Source: Crocinitomicaceae bacterium (GTDB lineage: Bacteria; Bacteroidota; Bacteroidia; Flavobacteriales_D; Crocinitomicaceae). Taken from it: 64,000 nucleotides of DNA. Location: contig JALQYQ010000010.1 in the NCBI GenBank assembly GCA_023262855.1, positions 18,173-82,172 of the forward strand. Direction: 5' to 3'. Made by a program: the position numbers and the translations under genes. Below the pieces are notes generated by a model. It had not been told where the DNA came from. It saw only the letters and a list, made by a program, of their open reading frames with translations, and made no database searches. Below, piece after piece: positions 1-9,399 of the stretch (its first letter is position 1; each line of letters opens with the position of its first letter).

Positions 1-895
1 GATAAAGAGTTATCGCCACTTCAGATTTCAAATTTGGGGAAGGTGGCACAGGAAGAACGTATTTCGTTTTGTGCGTATAGTGTTTGCAAGGAATAACCCA
101 TAATTTACATGTCAAACTATCGTGTAACCAGCGTTCACCATTGATCATCATCGCGTATTCTCCAATTGTCATCCCGTAGACAATTGGAACAGGGTGCATA
201 CCAACAAAGGATTTATGTTCTGGTTCACGGATCGGACCATCAATGTAATGTCCGTTTGGATTTGGACGATCGAGCACAACAAGTTGTTTTCCATTTTCAG
301 CGCATGCTTCCATCACATAGTGCAAGGTTGAAATGTAAGTGTAAAAACGTACTCCAACATCTTGAATATCGTATATAACAATATCAATATCCTCCAATTG
401 ATCGCGTTGAGGTTTTTTGTTCGAACCGTACAAGGAAATTAATGGAAGTCCCGTTTTTGTATCTATCGTACTATGCACTTTTTCACCTGCATCTGCATCT
501 CCACGGAAGCCATGTTCAGGGGCAAAGACTTTTCTTACATCCAATTTCAAGGCAAGAAGTGTATCAACTAGATGCACATTTCCAACCATAGAAGTTTGAT
601 TTCCAACAACAGCAATACGTTTGTCTTTTAATGAATCAACGAATAAATGCAAACGGTCAATTCCTAAAATTGGCAAACGAAGCGCGTGATATTTCGCTTC
701 TTCTTCACGGATTTTTTGTTCACTTTCCTCCGTGTTTGCTTGTTCAATGATTTGCGTTTCTGTTGTTCCAACTTGTCTTTTCTTTCCAACCGAACCACAA
801 GAAGCTATCAAAACCAACAAAATACTTTTTAGGCACAAAAGCTTTATGTACTTTAGTGCTCCAAAAAATAAGCTATTGTCAGTTGAGTATTTCAT
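1..895 (-). CDS. DUF1343 (NamZ-like) lipoprotein, 3' end cut by window
   Basis: A minus-strand frame stays open from the window edge to an ATG at 895, giving about 298 N-terminal residues. A short hydrophobic segment ends in the lipobox-like LIASCGS, so it is probably a lipoprotein. The body has the family hallmarks GNQTSMVG, FAPEHGFRG, DIVIYDIQDVGVRFYTY, VVLDRPNPNG and PIVYGMTIGEYA, which place it in DUF1343, the family of exo-beta-N-acetylmuramidase NamZ that acts on peptidoglycan fragments. The catalytic assignment is inferred from the family. The ATG at 895 lies inside the 5' end of the divergent permease gene; an alternative TTG at 838 would remove the overlap and still keep the lipobox. 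Confidence 0.85.
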   Translation of the reverse strand, partial: MKYSTDNSLFFGALKYIKLLCLKSILLVLIASCGSVGKKRQVGTTETQIIEQANTEESEQKIREEEAKYHALRLPILGIDRLHLFVDSLKDKRIAVVGNQTSMVGNVHLVDTLLALKLDVRKVFAPEHGFRGDADAGEKVHSTIDTKTGLPLISLYGSNKKPQRDQLEDIDIVIYDIQDVGVRFYTYISTLHYVMEACAENGKQLVVLDRPNPNGHYIDGPIREPEHKSFVGMHPVPIVYGMTIGEYAMMINGERWLHDSLTCKLWVIPCKHYTHKTKYVLPVPPSPNLKSEVAITLY

Positions 896-2573
896 ATCGC
901 GTAGAATCCTAAAAAGCGAGGTGCAAGGTAAGAAAGTTTCTAAACCAATTGTACGTATATCTATAATAAGTATTGCACTAGCTGTTGTTGTTAACTTAAT
1001 TACGATTGCCGTAGTCACTGGTTTTCAGCGCGAAGTACGCGAAAAAGTTTCTGGTTTCGGATCCCATATTCTTATTCAAAGCTCCGGCGAAAATAGCATC
1101 TACGAGAGTGAACCTATTCTCAAAAACCAAGCCTTTTTTCCAGAAATGGGTGAAGAGCCTGGAATAAAAAACATCCAATACGTTGCCTACAAACCGGTTT
1201 TGTTTCAATCGGATAAAATTGAACGTAGTTACAAATTGAAAAACGGCAAAGATACGAGCTACTTACAACAAGAAATCAAAGGAGCCATTTTGAAAGGCGT
1301 TGACGAAACATATGACCTTTCGTTTTTTAAGGAGAATTTAATTGAAGGACGTTTACCAAAATTTGAGAAAAATACGGTCAGCGAGGAAATTATCCTTTCG
1401 AAACAAATTGCAAATGACCTTGGTTTAAAGCTAAACGACGAAGTGCGTTCATTTTTTGTAAAAAGCAAACCCATCAAGCGCATTTTCAAGTTAGTGGGAA
1501 TTTATCAAACTGGACTGGAAGAATTGGATCAAAAAATTGCCATTGGTGATATTCAAATTGTTCAAGAAATGAACGATTGGGGAATCAAAGCAATGATTGA
1601 AGTGGCTGACACCATGACCAACGGACAATTAATTATCAAAGGTAATGTAACAGGTGGAAACGGAAATTTCCGTTACGATTGGGGAAAAGGTTATGAGAAT
1701 TATTCAGGATTCACACTTTGTCCAGACAAAGACACAATCATTCGTTTAATTGCTTCTGATTATTGGACGAATATTTCTGGGAATAATGAAACTACAAGTA
1801 TTCCAGACACGGCTTATTTAAAGATTCACATTAAAGGAACCGGCTACAGCGCCTGTGATTTCAAAAAAGACAATGAAGGAAATTTAATTCGAACATTTTT
1901 AAACGAAGACGGAACAAAATTCTCATTGAAAGCAGGACAAAAGGAGATTGTTTTTGAGACGATAATTGGAAAAGGGAGTTCCCACAATTACGTAGGTGGA
2001 TTTGAGGTAAACGTTGACCAATGGGAAGAACTTCCTGAAATTGCATTAAAATTGAAAAAACGTTTTGATTTAATTCCAACCGAAAACAATGAAAGTTTGG
2101 CCGTTAAAAGCATCGTTGAAAATGAAAGTGACATCTTTGTTTGGTTGGGCTTTTTGGACATCAATGTATTCATCATTTTAACCTTGATGATATTAATTGG
2201 CATCATAAACATGGGTTCTGCCCTGCTCGTATTAATTTTAGTTCGTACCAACTTCATCGGAATGATGAAAGCCATGGGAGCAAACAATTGGATGATTCGA
2301 AAAGTATTTTTGATTCAAGCCGGATTTTTAATCTTGCGCGGAATGGTGATTGGTAATATCATTGGTCTTGCCTTGTGCGGAATTCAATACTTCTTTGGCA
2401 TTTTCACCCTAAATCCAGAAGTATATTACTTGAGCAAAGTTCCTGTTGAGTTAAATTTACTTTCATGGCTCGCTTTAAACCTTGCCACTTTGGTCATCTG
2501 TGTGAGCGCTTTAATTATTCCAAGTATTGTGATTACGCGCATTCGTCCGATAAAAGCAATACGATTCAATTAA
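846..2573 (+). CDS. ABC transporter permease of LolC/LolE (FtsX-like) family with large periplasmic insertion
   Basis: The protein has 575 residues from ATG 846 (TTG 876 is possible; the open frame extends upstream to 732 but that part is antisense to the lipoprotein gene). The N-terminus SVEYFISRRIL, a first membrane helix (ISIISIALAVVVNLITIAVV) and GFQREVREKVSGFGSHI are typical of lipoprotein-releasing permeases. Three C-terminal helices with NMGSALLVLILVRTNFIGMMKAMGA and the ending ITRIRPIKAIRFN form the FtsX domain. Family members are usually about 400 residues. The excess is an insert encoded at about 1584-1992, between MNDWG and VGGFEV, which are normally nearly adjacent. It probably moves lipoproteins out of the inner membrane with an ATPase encoded elsewhere. 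Confidence 0.85.
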   Translation: MYFSAPKNKLLSVEYFISRRILKSEVQGKKVSKPIVRISIISIALAVVVNLITIAVVTGFQREVREKVSGFGSHILIQSSGENSIYESEPILKNQAFFPEMGEEPGIKNIQYVAYKPVLFQSDKIERSYKLKNGKDTSYLQQEIKGAILKGVDETYDLSFFKENLIEGRLPKFEKNTVSEEIILSKQIANDLGLKLNDEVRSFFVKSKPIKRIFKLVGIYQTGLEELDQKIAIGDIQIVQEMNDWGIKAMIEVADTMTNGQLIIKGNVTGGNGNFRYDWGKGYENYSGFTLCPDKDTIIRLIASDYWTNISGNNETTSIPDTAYLKIHIKGTGYSACDFKKDNEGNLIRTFLNEDGTKFSLKAGQKEIVFETIIGKGSSHNYVGGFEVNVDQWEELPEIALKLKKRFDLIPTENNESLAVKSIVENESDIFVWLGFLDINVFIILTLMILIGIINMGSALLVLILVRTNFIGMMKAMGANNWMIRKVFLIQAGFLILRGMVIGNIIGLALCGIQYFFGIFTLNPEVYYLSKVPVELNLLSWLALNLATLVICVSALIIPSIVITRIRPIKAIRFN

Positions 2574-2614
2574 ACGTTAGAGGTGGCTGAGGCTCTAGAA
2601 GTCACGGTTTTTTA

Positions 2615-3193
2615 TCATTTCATGCAATCACAAGGCGGATCAAGTTTAAACTCTATCCATGGAAATTTTGCCTTTAAGTCTTTTTGAAAAGTTGGACTGT
2701 ATTTGATTCCTTGAAGATCAATCGTTTGAAGATGAGTCATCTGTGTCATACTTTCAGGAAAAGTTGAAACGGGTGTTTCCCACAAATCGATTGATAGAAG
2801 CTCCGCACAATACTGAATACAAGTTGGAAGCTGATCAAAGGTGTTTCTATTGGCAATTAATTGTTGTAAATGAGTTAGTTTACAAATCTCAACTGGAAAA
2901 ATGGCAAATTCATTTTTAGAAAAATCCAACACCTTGAGTTGTGTAAAATCACCAACAAATGTTGGCAATTCAGTTAATCTATTTTTCGAAACATCCAAGT
3001 ATTCCAATTTCGTGAATTTGGCTAATTCATCTGGTAAATGCTCCAATTTTAGTTTGGAAAACGTAATCGCATAAACCGTATCTGGGTTCGCATCTTTCAC
3101 TTGCTCCCATGCATACACGCGTAAACTCTGCTCCTGATTAAAAGCAAAAAACGCATTAAATAGCAGACAATACAGCGCGAATCGTTTCTTCAT
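2615..3193 (-). CDS. Secreted leucine-rich-repeat protein
   Basis: This 192-residue protein starts with a signal peptide (MKKRFALYCLLFNAFFAFNQ). It then has four to five leucine-rich repeats of the type LEYLDVSKNRLTELPTFVGD and LKVLDFSKNEFAIFPVEI, and ends in a Cys-rich tail (PPCDCMK). Such repeats form a curved protein-binding surface, but the partner is unknown. The start lies inside the last 38 bases of ribF on the same strand, so the two are probably co-transcribed and translationally coupled. No enzymatic motif is visible. Confidence 0.75.
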   Translation of the reverse strand: MKKRFALYCLLFNAFFAFNQEQSLRVYAWEQVKDANPDTVYAITFSKLKLEHLPDELAKFTKLEYLDVSKNRLTELPTFVGDFTQLKVLDFSKNEFAIFPVEICKLTHLQQLIANRNTFDQLPTCIQYCAELLSIDLWETPVSTFPESMTQMTHLQTIDLQGIKYSPTFQKDLKAKFPWIEFKLDPPCDCMK

Positions 3194-4091
3194 CTCGTTT
3201 TAATTGGTTTTTCAATTCCTCCAAGCCATTGAACTTTTGCTCGTCGCGCCATTTGGACAAAAACTGTACCGTTACTTTTTGATCATAAATCGTTTGGTCG
3301 AAGTCAAAAATATTCACTTCAATTGTGCGCCCGCCGTTTGTAACCACTGTCGGTCGCGTTCCAATATTCATCATGCCATCATGCCAAATTTGATTGACGC
3401 AAACACGAACAGCATAAACACCATTTCCCGGAATTAATTTTAATTCGGAATCCAAGACAATATTCGCCGTTGGAAAACCGATTGTTCTTCCCAGTTGATT
3501 TCCTTTTACAACAGTTCCCGTTAATTCAAAAGCATCTCCTAGATAATCATTTGCCTTCTCAATGTTTCCAGCTAAAATAGCTTCACGAATCTTTGTTGAA
3601 CTAACATTCACATCATCAATATCTTGTGCAGGAATTTCGATCACTTCAAATTCGTATGTCTCGCAAATTTCTTTCAAAAAGTGTAAAGACCCTTCGCGAT
3701 TCTTTCCAAATTGATGATCATAGCCTAAAACTAATTTTTTGACATGCAATTGATTTACCAAGAAGTCTCGTACAAATTCCAAGGCTGTCATCCGAGAAAA
3801 CTCAAATGTAAATGGAAAAACAATGCAATTTTTCAAGCCCATTTTTTCCAATTTCGCCATTTTCTCTTCCTGCGTTTGAATCAATTTTATACCATGACTT
3901 TCAGGATACAAAACCATGCGAGGATGAGGAAAAAAGGTAAACAAAACAGACTCTCCATTGATTTTATCCGCTTCTTCATTTAATTGATTGATGATTTTCT
4001 GATGACCGATGTGCACGCCATCAAAGGTTCCAATTGTTATAACTGGATGCTGAATTTTATCAATTGAATGAAAGTCTTGATATACGTTCAC
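3156..4091 (-). CDS. ribF: Bifunctional riboflavin kinase / FAD synthetase
   Basis: At 311 residues it has the normal RibF length. The N-terminal FMN adenylyltransferase half carries TIGTFDGVHIGHQKII (residues about 19-34) and LGYDHQFGKNREG. The flexible VSSTKIREAI segment follows. The C-terminal riboflavin kinase half carries GNQLGRTIGFPTANI and the metal/ATP-binding NIGTRPTV. The enzyme converts riboflavin to FMN and then FAD in the cytoplasm. The start codon at 4091 is antisense to the leader of the neighbouring T9SS gene. No FMN riboswitch is visible upstream. Confidence 0.96.
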   Translation of the reverse strand: MNVYQDFHSIDKIQHPVITIGTFDGVHIGHQKIINQLNEEADKINGESVLFTFFPHPRMVLYPESHGIKLIQTQEEKMAKLEKMGLKNCIVFPFTFEFSRMTALEFVRDFLVNQLHVKKLVLGYDHQFGKNREGSLHFLKEICETYEFEVIEIPAQDIDDVNVSSTKIREAILAGNIEKANDYLGDAFELTGTVVKGNQLGRTIGFPTANIVLDSELKLIPGNGVYAVRVCVNQIWHDGMMNIGTRPTVVTNGGRTIEVNIFDFDQTIYDQKVTVQFLSKWRDEQKFNGLEELKNQLKRDEETIRAVLSAI

Positions 4092-4183
4092 GTTATGTTT
4101 GTTTCCTCAAAGTTAAGCATTCTTTAGTTTTTAGCTTAACTTCGGTGTTTTACATTTTGTATTTTTACTCAAAATCAGTACGC

Positions 4184-5668
4184 ATGAAATCATTAAGGCT
4201 ATTACCATTTTTGAGTTTATTGAGTTTTTCCAACTTAGGCTTTGGACAATGTCCTTCTGGCCAAACATTCGTTACCATAGATGTAACGACTGATGCTTGG
4301 GGATATGAATGTTTCTGGGATTTAACGCCCATGGGTGCTGGATGTGGAAACAGTGAAATATATGCCTACGGAAACACGGCGCAAGTTGGTTGTGGAGGTG
4401 CTGGTCAACAGGATGCTAACGGTGGCGGTTATCCAAACAACACCATGACCACGGAAAGTTTGGGTTGCGTTGATTTCGGCAATTGCTTCGATATTAATTA
4501 TGTGGATGATTGGGGTGATGGTGGCGCAACATTTTCAGTAAATTTCGATGGTTTACAGGCTTACTATTTCGGAGGAACAGGAACAGGAAATGTTTTCAGT
4601 TTTTGCGTAACGACGAACGTGGAATTCGATGCTTCAATAGCTGCCAACCACTTTCAATACACAAAAATACCGCTTTCACAAGCTCAGAACATTCTTCAGT
4701 CAGGTGTTGTTTCATCAGATGGATATGGAAATATAACAAATGCCTTTATGAATGTTTCTGTGAGCAAAAACGGAACACAAGTGTTTACCACCAATTCAAG
4801 CACACAAAACATTGCTAGTGGAGGAAATGCCGCATTTTCTACAACAGGCTACACTCCAACCGAAACAGGACTTTACACAGTTACTTATTTTGCGGACATG
4901 ACTGAAAACGATGGTAATTTGTCAAACAATTATTATTCATACACAGTTGATGTTACAGATTCCATTTATGCTCGAGACAACGGTGCTTCGTATGGTATAA
5001 TCGGTATCGGAACAGGTGAACCTGGCTATTTGGCAAATCGTTTTACCATTCTCAATCCGATTCAATTGTCTTCAATTTCTGTTTTTCTCGGAAATACAAC
5101 TGGTGCGATTTCAAATAATCCTTTCGATGTAGAAGTTTTCATTGTAAACGCAGGAACCGCAACTTCAATCGCAACAGCAAGTGGAATTGTTTCTTCAAGC
5201 GCCTATCAATGGCATACAGTTGATTTAAGTCCTTACCCAATATTGATTCCTGGTGAGTATTTGGTTGCTTTAAAAGAAACAAACTATGAACAAGAAGTCG
5301 GCTTAAATGAAGCCGTTTTTACACCTAATACATCATTTGTAACATGGACAAGTCAACCTTGGGCATCAACTGAATCATTGGAATTGGATGTTAATTTTAT
5401 GATTCGCTTGAATGTCAATCAAAATGCTCAATTGTCTGAAAACACATTAACTGAATTAAGTATCTTCCCTAACCCAACGAAAAATACACTAACGATCAAT
5501 GGACTTCTTCCAAACGAAGAAATTCAATTCGTTGATAATTTAGGAAAAGTAGTTTATTCAACTACTTCTAATTCTGCCATGCAAACGATTGACTTATCAG
5601 AATTTGACTCAGGAATCTATTTATTAAAAACTGAACACCATTTGATTACAAAAATCATTAAACAATAA
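4184..5668 (+). CDS. Secreted protein with type A T9SS sorting domain
   Basis: I choose ATG 4184, which starts a clean signal peptide (MKSLRLLPFLSLLSFSNLGFG); the frame is open to 4064 but that part overlaps ribF. The 494-residue product has a Gly/Cys-rich N-terminal domain (GGAGQQDANGGGYPNN, YVDDWGDGGATF) and a beta-sandwich middle. The C-terminal domain LSIFPNPTKNTLTI...GIYLLKTEHHLITKIIKQ is the classic type A sorting signal that directs cargo through T9SS to the cell surface. The function of the mature part is not recognisable. A bidirectional terminator follows. Confidence 0.82.
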   Translation: MKSLRLLPFLSLLSFSNLGFGQCPSGQTFVTIDVTTDAWGYECFWDLTPMGAGCGNSEIYAYGNTAQVGCGGAGQQDANGGGYPNNTMTTESLGCVDFGNCFDINYVDDWGDGGATFSVNFDGLQAYYFGGTGTGNVFSFCVTTNVEFDASIAANHFQYTKIPLSQAQNILQSGVVSSDGYGNITNAFMNVSVSKNGTQVFTTNSSTQNIASGGNAAFSTTGYTPTETGLYTVTYFADMTENDGNLSNNYYSYTVDVTDSIYARDNGASYGIIGIGTGEPGYLANRFTILNPIQLSSISVFLGNTTGAISNNPFDVEVFIVNAGTATSIATASGIVSSSAYQWHTVDLSPYPILIPGEYLVALKETNYEQEVGLNEAVFTPNTSFVTWTSQPWASTESLELDVNFMIRLNVNQNAQLSENTLTELSIFPNPTKNTLTINGLLPNEEIQFVDNLGKVVYSTTSNSAMQTIDLSEFDSGIYLLKTEHHLITKIIKQ

Positions 5669-5672
5669 AAAA

Positions 5673-5693
5673 GGGAGCGATTATGCTCCCTTT
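5673..5693. terminator. Bidirectional intrinsic terminator
   Basis: GGGAGC, a 6-nt loop and GCTCCC (5673-5690) are flanked by an A run on the left and TTTCTATTTT on the right, so the hairpin can stop both of the convergent T9SS genes. Confidence 0.8.
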
Positions 5694-5711
5694 CTATTTT
5701 CTAAAGTTCGT

Positions 5712-8700
5712 TTATCTGATCAATGTAATGTTTCCGTGACCTACGATTTCTTCTCCATTTAATCCTGTAACAGTGTATTTGAAGAAATAAACACCATCAT
5801 CGGCATGTTTACCATTTACATCGCCATCCCAAACACCGTTTAGTGTTGTAATTTCATGAACGACATTCCCCCAACGATTCAAGATAATTACTTCTATCCC
5901 TGAAGCAAATTGCGTCGAAATAAAGAACTCATCGTTTGACTGATCTCCATTCGGTGTAAAGACATTTGGCACATGAATCAGAGGTGCTGGGAATGGAACA
6001 ATATCGATTTGAATCATTGCTGTATCTGAACACAAACCATTGCTTGCTGTCAATACCATTAAGTAAGAGCCAACAGAATTGTACGTGGCAGTTTGACTAT
6101 TCAAATTAGTAACTGATGCAGTTGCACCAATGCCAAAATCCCAATTGTAAGCTGTGGAATTCGTTGAGAAATTATCAAACGTCACAACCTGACCTGGGTT
6201 TCCTGTTGTCACATCGGCACTTGCCGAAGCAGATGGATAAGGCATTACGTTCACCGTAACATTATCAGTATTAACACAACCATTCGCATCCGTTCCTGAT
6301 ACGGTATAAATCGTAGAACCGACACCTGGTGTGAAAGGTTGACCGTTGATTCCGCCATTATTCCAAGCATAAGTAGATGCTCCTGATCCACTTAACGTCA
6401 CATTTGAACCAGCACATATTGTAACATCCGATCCTCCGTTCACCGTTGGCAAATTGTTCACCTGAATTGTAGCTGTAGAACTGTTAGTACAGTTTTGGGC
6501 TGAGGTATAAGAATAGGTAATTATTTGAGTACCTGAAGCAGGATTGAAAGTATTTGCTGTAACTCCTGTACCACTAAACGTTCCTCCTGCAGGTGTTCCA
6601 ACTAGTGGAACCGCTGATCCATTGATACAAATTGGCGCATAAGATCCTGCACTAACTGTAGGAACGGCATTCACTGTAATTGTTGCCACGTCAGAACTTG
6701 AACATCCATTTCCATTTGTATATGAATACGTAACTGTTTGTGTCCCTGAAGCAGGATTGAAGTTTGAACCAGTTACTCCAGTTCCACTGAAACTTCCACC
6801 AGCTGGTGTACCAACCAAGGGAACAGATGAAACATTGGAACAAACGGCACTGTATGTTCCTGCATCAACAACTGGAAGTGGATTTACTGTAATAGTTGTT
6901 GTTCCGCTTCCACTGCATCCCGCTGGATCAACATAGTTATACGTAATAGTTTGAGTTCCAACTGAAGGATCAAAACTAGTTCCAGATACTCCAGTACCAC
7001 TAAACGTTCCACCAGATGGATTTCCAACTAAAGGAACATTTGCCGCATCAATACAAACTGGCGAATAAACTCCTGCACTTACTGCCGCCGGATTCACAAC
7101 CGTAATTGTTGTGGTTGAGGAATTCGAACAACCTAAACCATCGGTATAATTATAGGTTAATGTTTGTGTACCAGCTGCTGGGTCGAAATTTGACCCTGTT
7201 ACTCCAGTTCCAGTAAATGTTCCTCCGGCTGGTGTCCCAGATAATGCGACAGGGCTCGCTCCCATACAAATATTTGGATAGCTTCCACCTGAAACCAAAG
7301 GAACGGGATTAACATTAATCACTGTACTTGCCGAATTGGAACAACTATTGGCATCCGTAAAATTGTAGGTAATATTTGACGTACCAACAGCAGGATTAAA
7401 TTGTCCAGCCGTCACACCAGCACCACTAAATGTTCCTCCAGCAGGCGAACCTGTTAAGGTTACAGCAGGAGCATTCGCACATTGGTCTAAATATGTTCCG
7501 GCACTTACGACAGGTAAATTATTGACTGTAATTGTAGTAGTTGCAGTATTCGAACAACCACTTGCATTCGTATAAGAATAGGTTAATGTTTGAGTCCCTA
7601 CTGAAGGGTCGAAATTTGACCCGCTAACCCCGGTTCCAGTAAAAGTCCCACCTGCAGGTGTTCCTGCAAGCACAATGTCCGCAGCATTTGAACAAACACT
7701 CGAATAAGTTCCAGCACTCACCGTTGGATTTAGATTCACTGTAATTGTTGCAGTAGCTGAATTAGAACAACCATTCGCGTCCGTATAGGCATAAGTAACA
7801 ACTTGGGTTCCCGAAGCAGTATTGAATGTTGTACCAGAAACTCCCGTACCCGTGAATGTTCCACCAGTTGGCGCTCCAGATAATGCGACTGTCGGTACAT
7901 TTGAACAAACTGGCGAATAAGTTCCGGCAGATACTGTAGGAAGCGCATTGACTGTCACAGTTGTTGAAGATGTACATGGCACACCACTAACTGTTGCCGT
8001 AACAGTATACGTATACGTTCCTGGCGTTGTTGGCATCACAATGCCAGTTGGATTCTGGCTTGTCGATGTATAACCATTTGGTCCTGTCCAAGCATATGTT
8101 GCATTCGTAACGTTCGTAGCAAATAAATTAACCGTTCCACCAGGACAAACATTTCCACTGTTAGATGCAGTAACTGTACAACCACATGAATTTACAGTAA
8201 TCGTTGCTGTTGCCGATGTTGAGGAAGGGCAAAGCGGATTCCCCGTTGATGAATTCACAGTATACGTATATGTTCCTGGAGTTGAAGGTGGTGTTGCCGT
8301 AACGTTTGCTCCTGATGTTGTATTCAATTGTGGTGTTGAGGTCCAAGTATAAGTTCCATTTCCTCCAGACGCAGTTAAATTAACAGCTTGACCAGGACAA
8401 ATACTCGTAGCAGAAGGATTTACAGCTACTGGAACAGATATCCCCGAATTGGCACCAATGATATAATTACATACATCTCCTGAATTTCCATCAATCATAA
8501 TGTAATAGGTATTACCAACTGTCAAACCTGATGCTGAAATGGTTGTTGGACCACTTGGAACAGTTCCTGGATTCCAACAAGTATAACTCGTAACAGCACC
8601 TGAACAGTTAACAGCGCTGTAGATGAAAATTTGGATTCCGTAACCCATTGTACTACTTGTCACCCAAACATTGAAAGAAATTGTTGTTGCTGAAGCAACA

Positions 8701-9368
8701 AAAGATATAAATGAATTATTTTCAATTGATCCACAGAATGCTGTATTTAATTGCGCCCAATAGTCCGCTGTATATGTTGAAGCTGTACTTCCACAATATC
8801 CATTCAAATCACAAATTGGTGTTGCCGTAGCACATGTATTTCCTGCTGGTGGATTCCCAGAGCAAGATGGTGCAGGCGGCGGTGCAACGACACAAATGGA
8901 AAACGTTCCTGTTCCTCCACCATAATCCCAAACTCGCAAGAACAAGGTTGAACCAGGCGTTAGACCTGTCAATGATAAATAAGGCATTAATCCATTTGGA
9001 CTACTGTCATCGTCACAAGCTAGTAAAGTCAATGCCCCACAAGTTCCTGTGTAAGCAGCCATACCACCATCGGTCATTGTTCCAGTGTTTGAATCAATAT
9101 TCAAAACACCTCCAGCTGGAACAACAACACTGTACCAAACATCTTGACCGCTATAACTAGCACAACCTGGAGCGGTTACTCCAGCTGTATTTGTTGCGGC
9201 TACATTGGTTCCCGCAACGAATGTACATGATGAACCTGGTGTAAGTGCCGTTGCATTACATGGATCGTCATTTGCCGGTTGAGCGAATAAATTAAACGTA
9301 GTAAAGATGGCTAAAATCAGAGTGACTAAAGCAGATTCCTTCTTCGTGAAAACAGTATATTGTTTCAT
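5712..9368 (-). CDS. Giant secreted repeat protein with gliding-motility-type (T9SS type B) C-terminus
   Basis: The 1218-residue product starts at ATG 9368, which opens a signal peptide (MKQYTVFTKKE...FNLFAQ); an upstream ATG at 9395 is less likely. The N-terminal part has two Cys-containing beta domains (ANDDPCNAT..., GDVCNYIIG). Two Ig/PKD-like modules follow, then seven tandem 71-residue repeats, then a PKD domain (VTFDNFSTNSTAYNWDFG). The end, HVPNVFTPNGDQSNDEFFI...LNRWGNVVHE...ADDGVYFFKYTV, is the gliding-motility-associated C-terminal domain used for T9SS export. It is likely a surface adhesin; that role is inference from architecture. Confidence 0.88.
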   Translation of the reverse strand: MKQYTVFTKKESALVTLILAIFTTFNLFAQPANDDPCNATALTPGSSCTFVAGTNVAATNTAGVTAPGCASYSGQDVWYSVVVPAGGVLNIDSNTGTMTDGGMAAYTGTCGALTLLACDDDSSPNGLMPYLSLTGLTPGSTLFLRVWDYGGGTGTFSICVVAPPPAPSCSGNPPAGNTCATATPICDLNGYCGSTASTYTADYWAQLNTAFCGSIENNSFISFVASATTISFNVWVTSSTMGYGIQIFIYSAVNCSGAVTSYTCWNPGTVPSGPTTISASGLTVGNTYYIMIDGNSGDVCNYIIGANSGISVPVAVNPSATSICPGQAVNLTASGGNGTYTWTSTPQLNTTSGANVTATPPSTPGTYTYTVNSSTGNPLCPSSTSATATITVNSCGCTVTASNSGNVCPGGTVNLFATNVTNATYAWTGPNGYTSTSQNPTGIVMPTTPGTYTYTVTATVSGVPCTSSTTVTVNALPTVSAGTYSPVCSNVPTVALSGAPTGGTFTGTGVSGTTFNTASGTQVVTYAYTDANGCSNSATATITVNLNPTVSAGTYSSVCSNAADIVLAGTPAGGTFTGTGVSGSNFDPSVGTQTLTYSYTNASGCSNTATTTITVNNLPVVSAGTYLDQCANAPAVTLTGSPAGGTFSGAGVTAGQFNPAVGTSNITYNFTDANSCSNSASTVINVNPVPLVSGGSYPNICMGASPVALSGTPAGGTFTGTGVTGSNFDPAAGTQTLTYNYTDGLGCSNSSTTTITVVNPAAVSAGVYSPVCIDAANVPLVGNPSGGTFSGTGVSGTSFDPSVGTQTITYNYVDPAGCSGSGTTTITVNPLPVVDAGTYSAVCSNVSSVPLVGTPAGGSFSGTGVTGSNFNPASGTQTVTYSYTNGNGCSSSDVATITVNAVPTVSAGSYAPICINGSAVPLVGTPAGGTFSGTGVTANTFNPASGTQIITYSYTSAQNCTNSSTATIQVNNLPTVNGGSDVTICAGSNVTLSGSGASTYAWNNGGINGQPFTPGVGSTIYTVSGTDANGCVNTDNVTVNVMPYPSASASADVTTGNPGQVVTFDNFSTNSTAYNWDFGIGATASVTNLNSQTATYNSVGSYLMVLTASNGLCSDTAMIQIDIVPFPAPLIHVPNVFTPNGDQSNDEFFISTQFASGIEVIILNRWGNVVHEITTLNGVWDGDVNGKHADDGVYFFKYTVTGLNGEEIVGHGNITLIR
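6456..7946 (-). repeat. Seven in-frame 213-bp (71-residue) tandem repeats
   Basis: Each unit runs from a P-x-V-S-A-G-T-Y start through PAGGTF(S/T)GTGV, a FDP or FNP turn and GTQ-x-(L/I/V)TY-x-YT to GCSNS...TITVN. All seven units have the same length. Identity between units is high but not perfect, which suggests old duplication with drift or domain-level homogenisation. Confidence 0.9.
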
Positions 9369-9399
9369 GATTTCTGTATTAAGTGATTTTAGCAAGTAA

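Noticed and set aside
166..599. Two plus-strand frames near the left edge
   Set aside because: They are antisense to the DUF1343 lipoprotein, whose motifs are continuous across the region.
732..845. N-terminal extension of the permease
   Set aside because: The extension is antisense to the lipoprotein gene, and homologous permeases begin close to the VEYFISRR segment.
5712..9395. Several frames on both strands inside the giant repeat gene (for example 7736-7977 and 8834-9160)
   Set aside because: They lie in the shadow of a repetitive Gly/Thr-rich reading frame with a clear signal peptide and T9SS end; none has a family motif.
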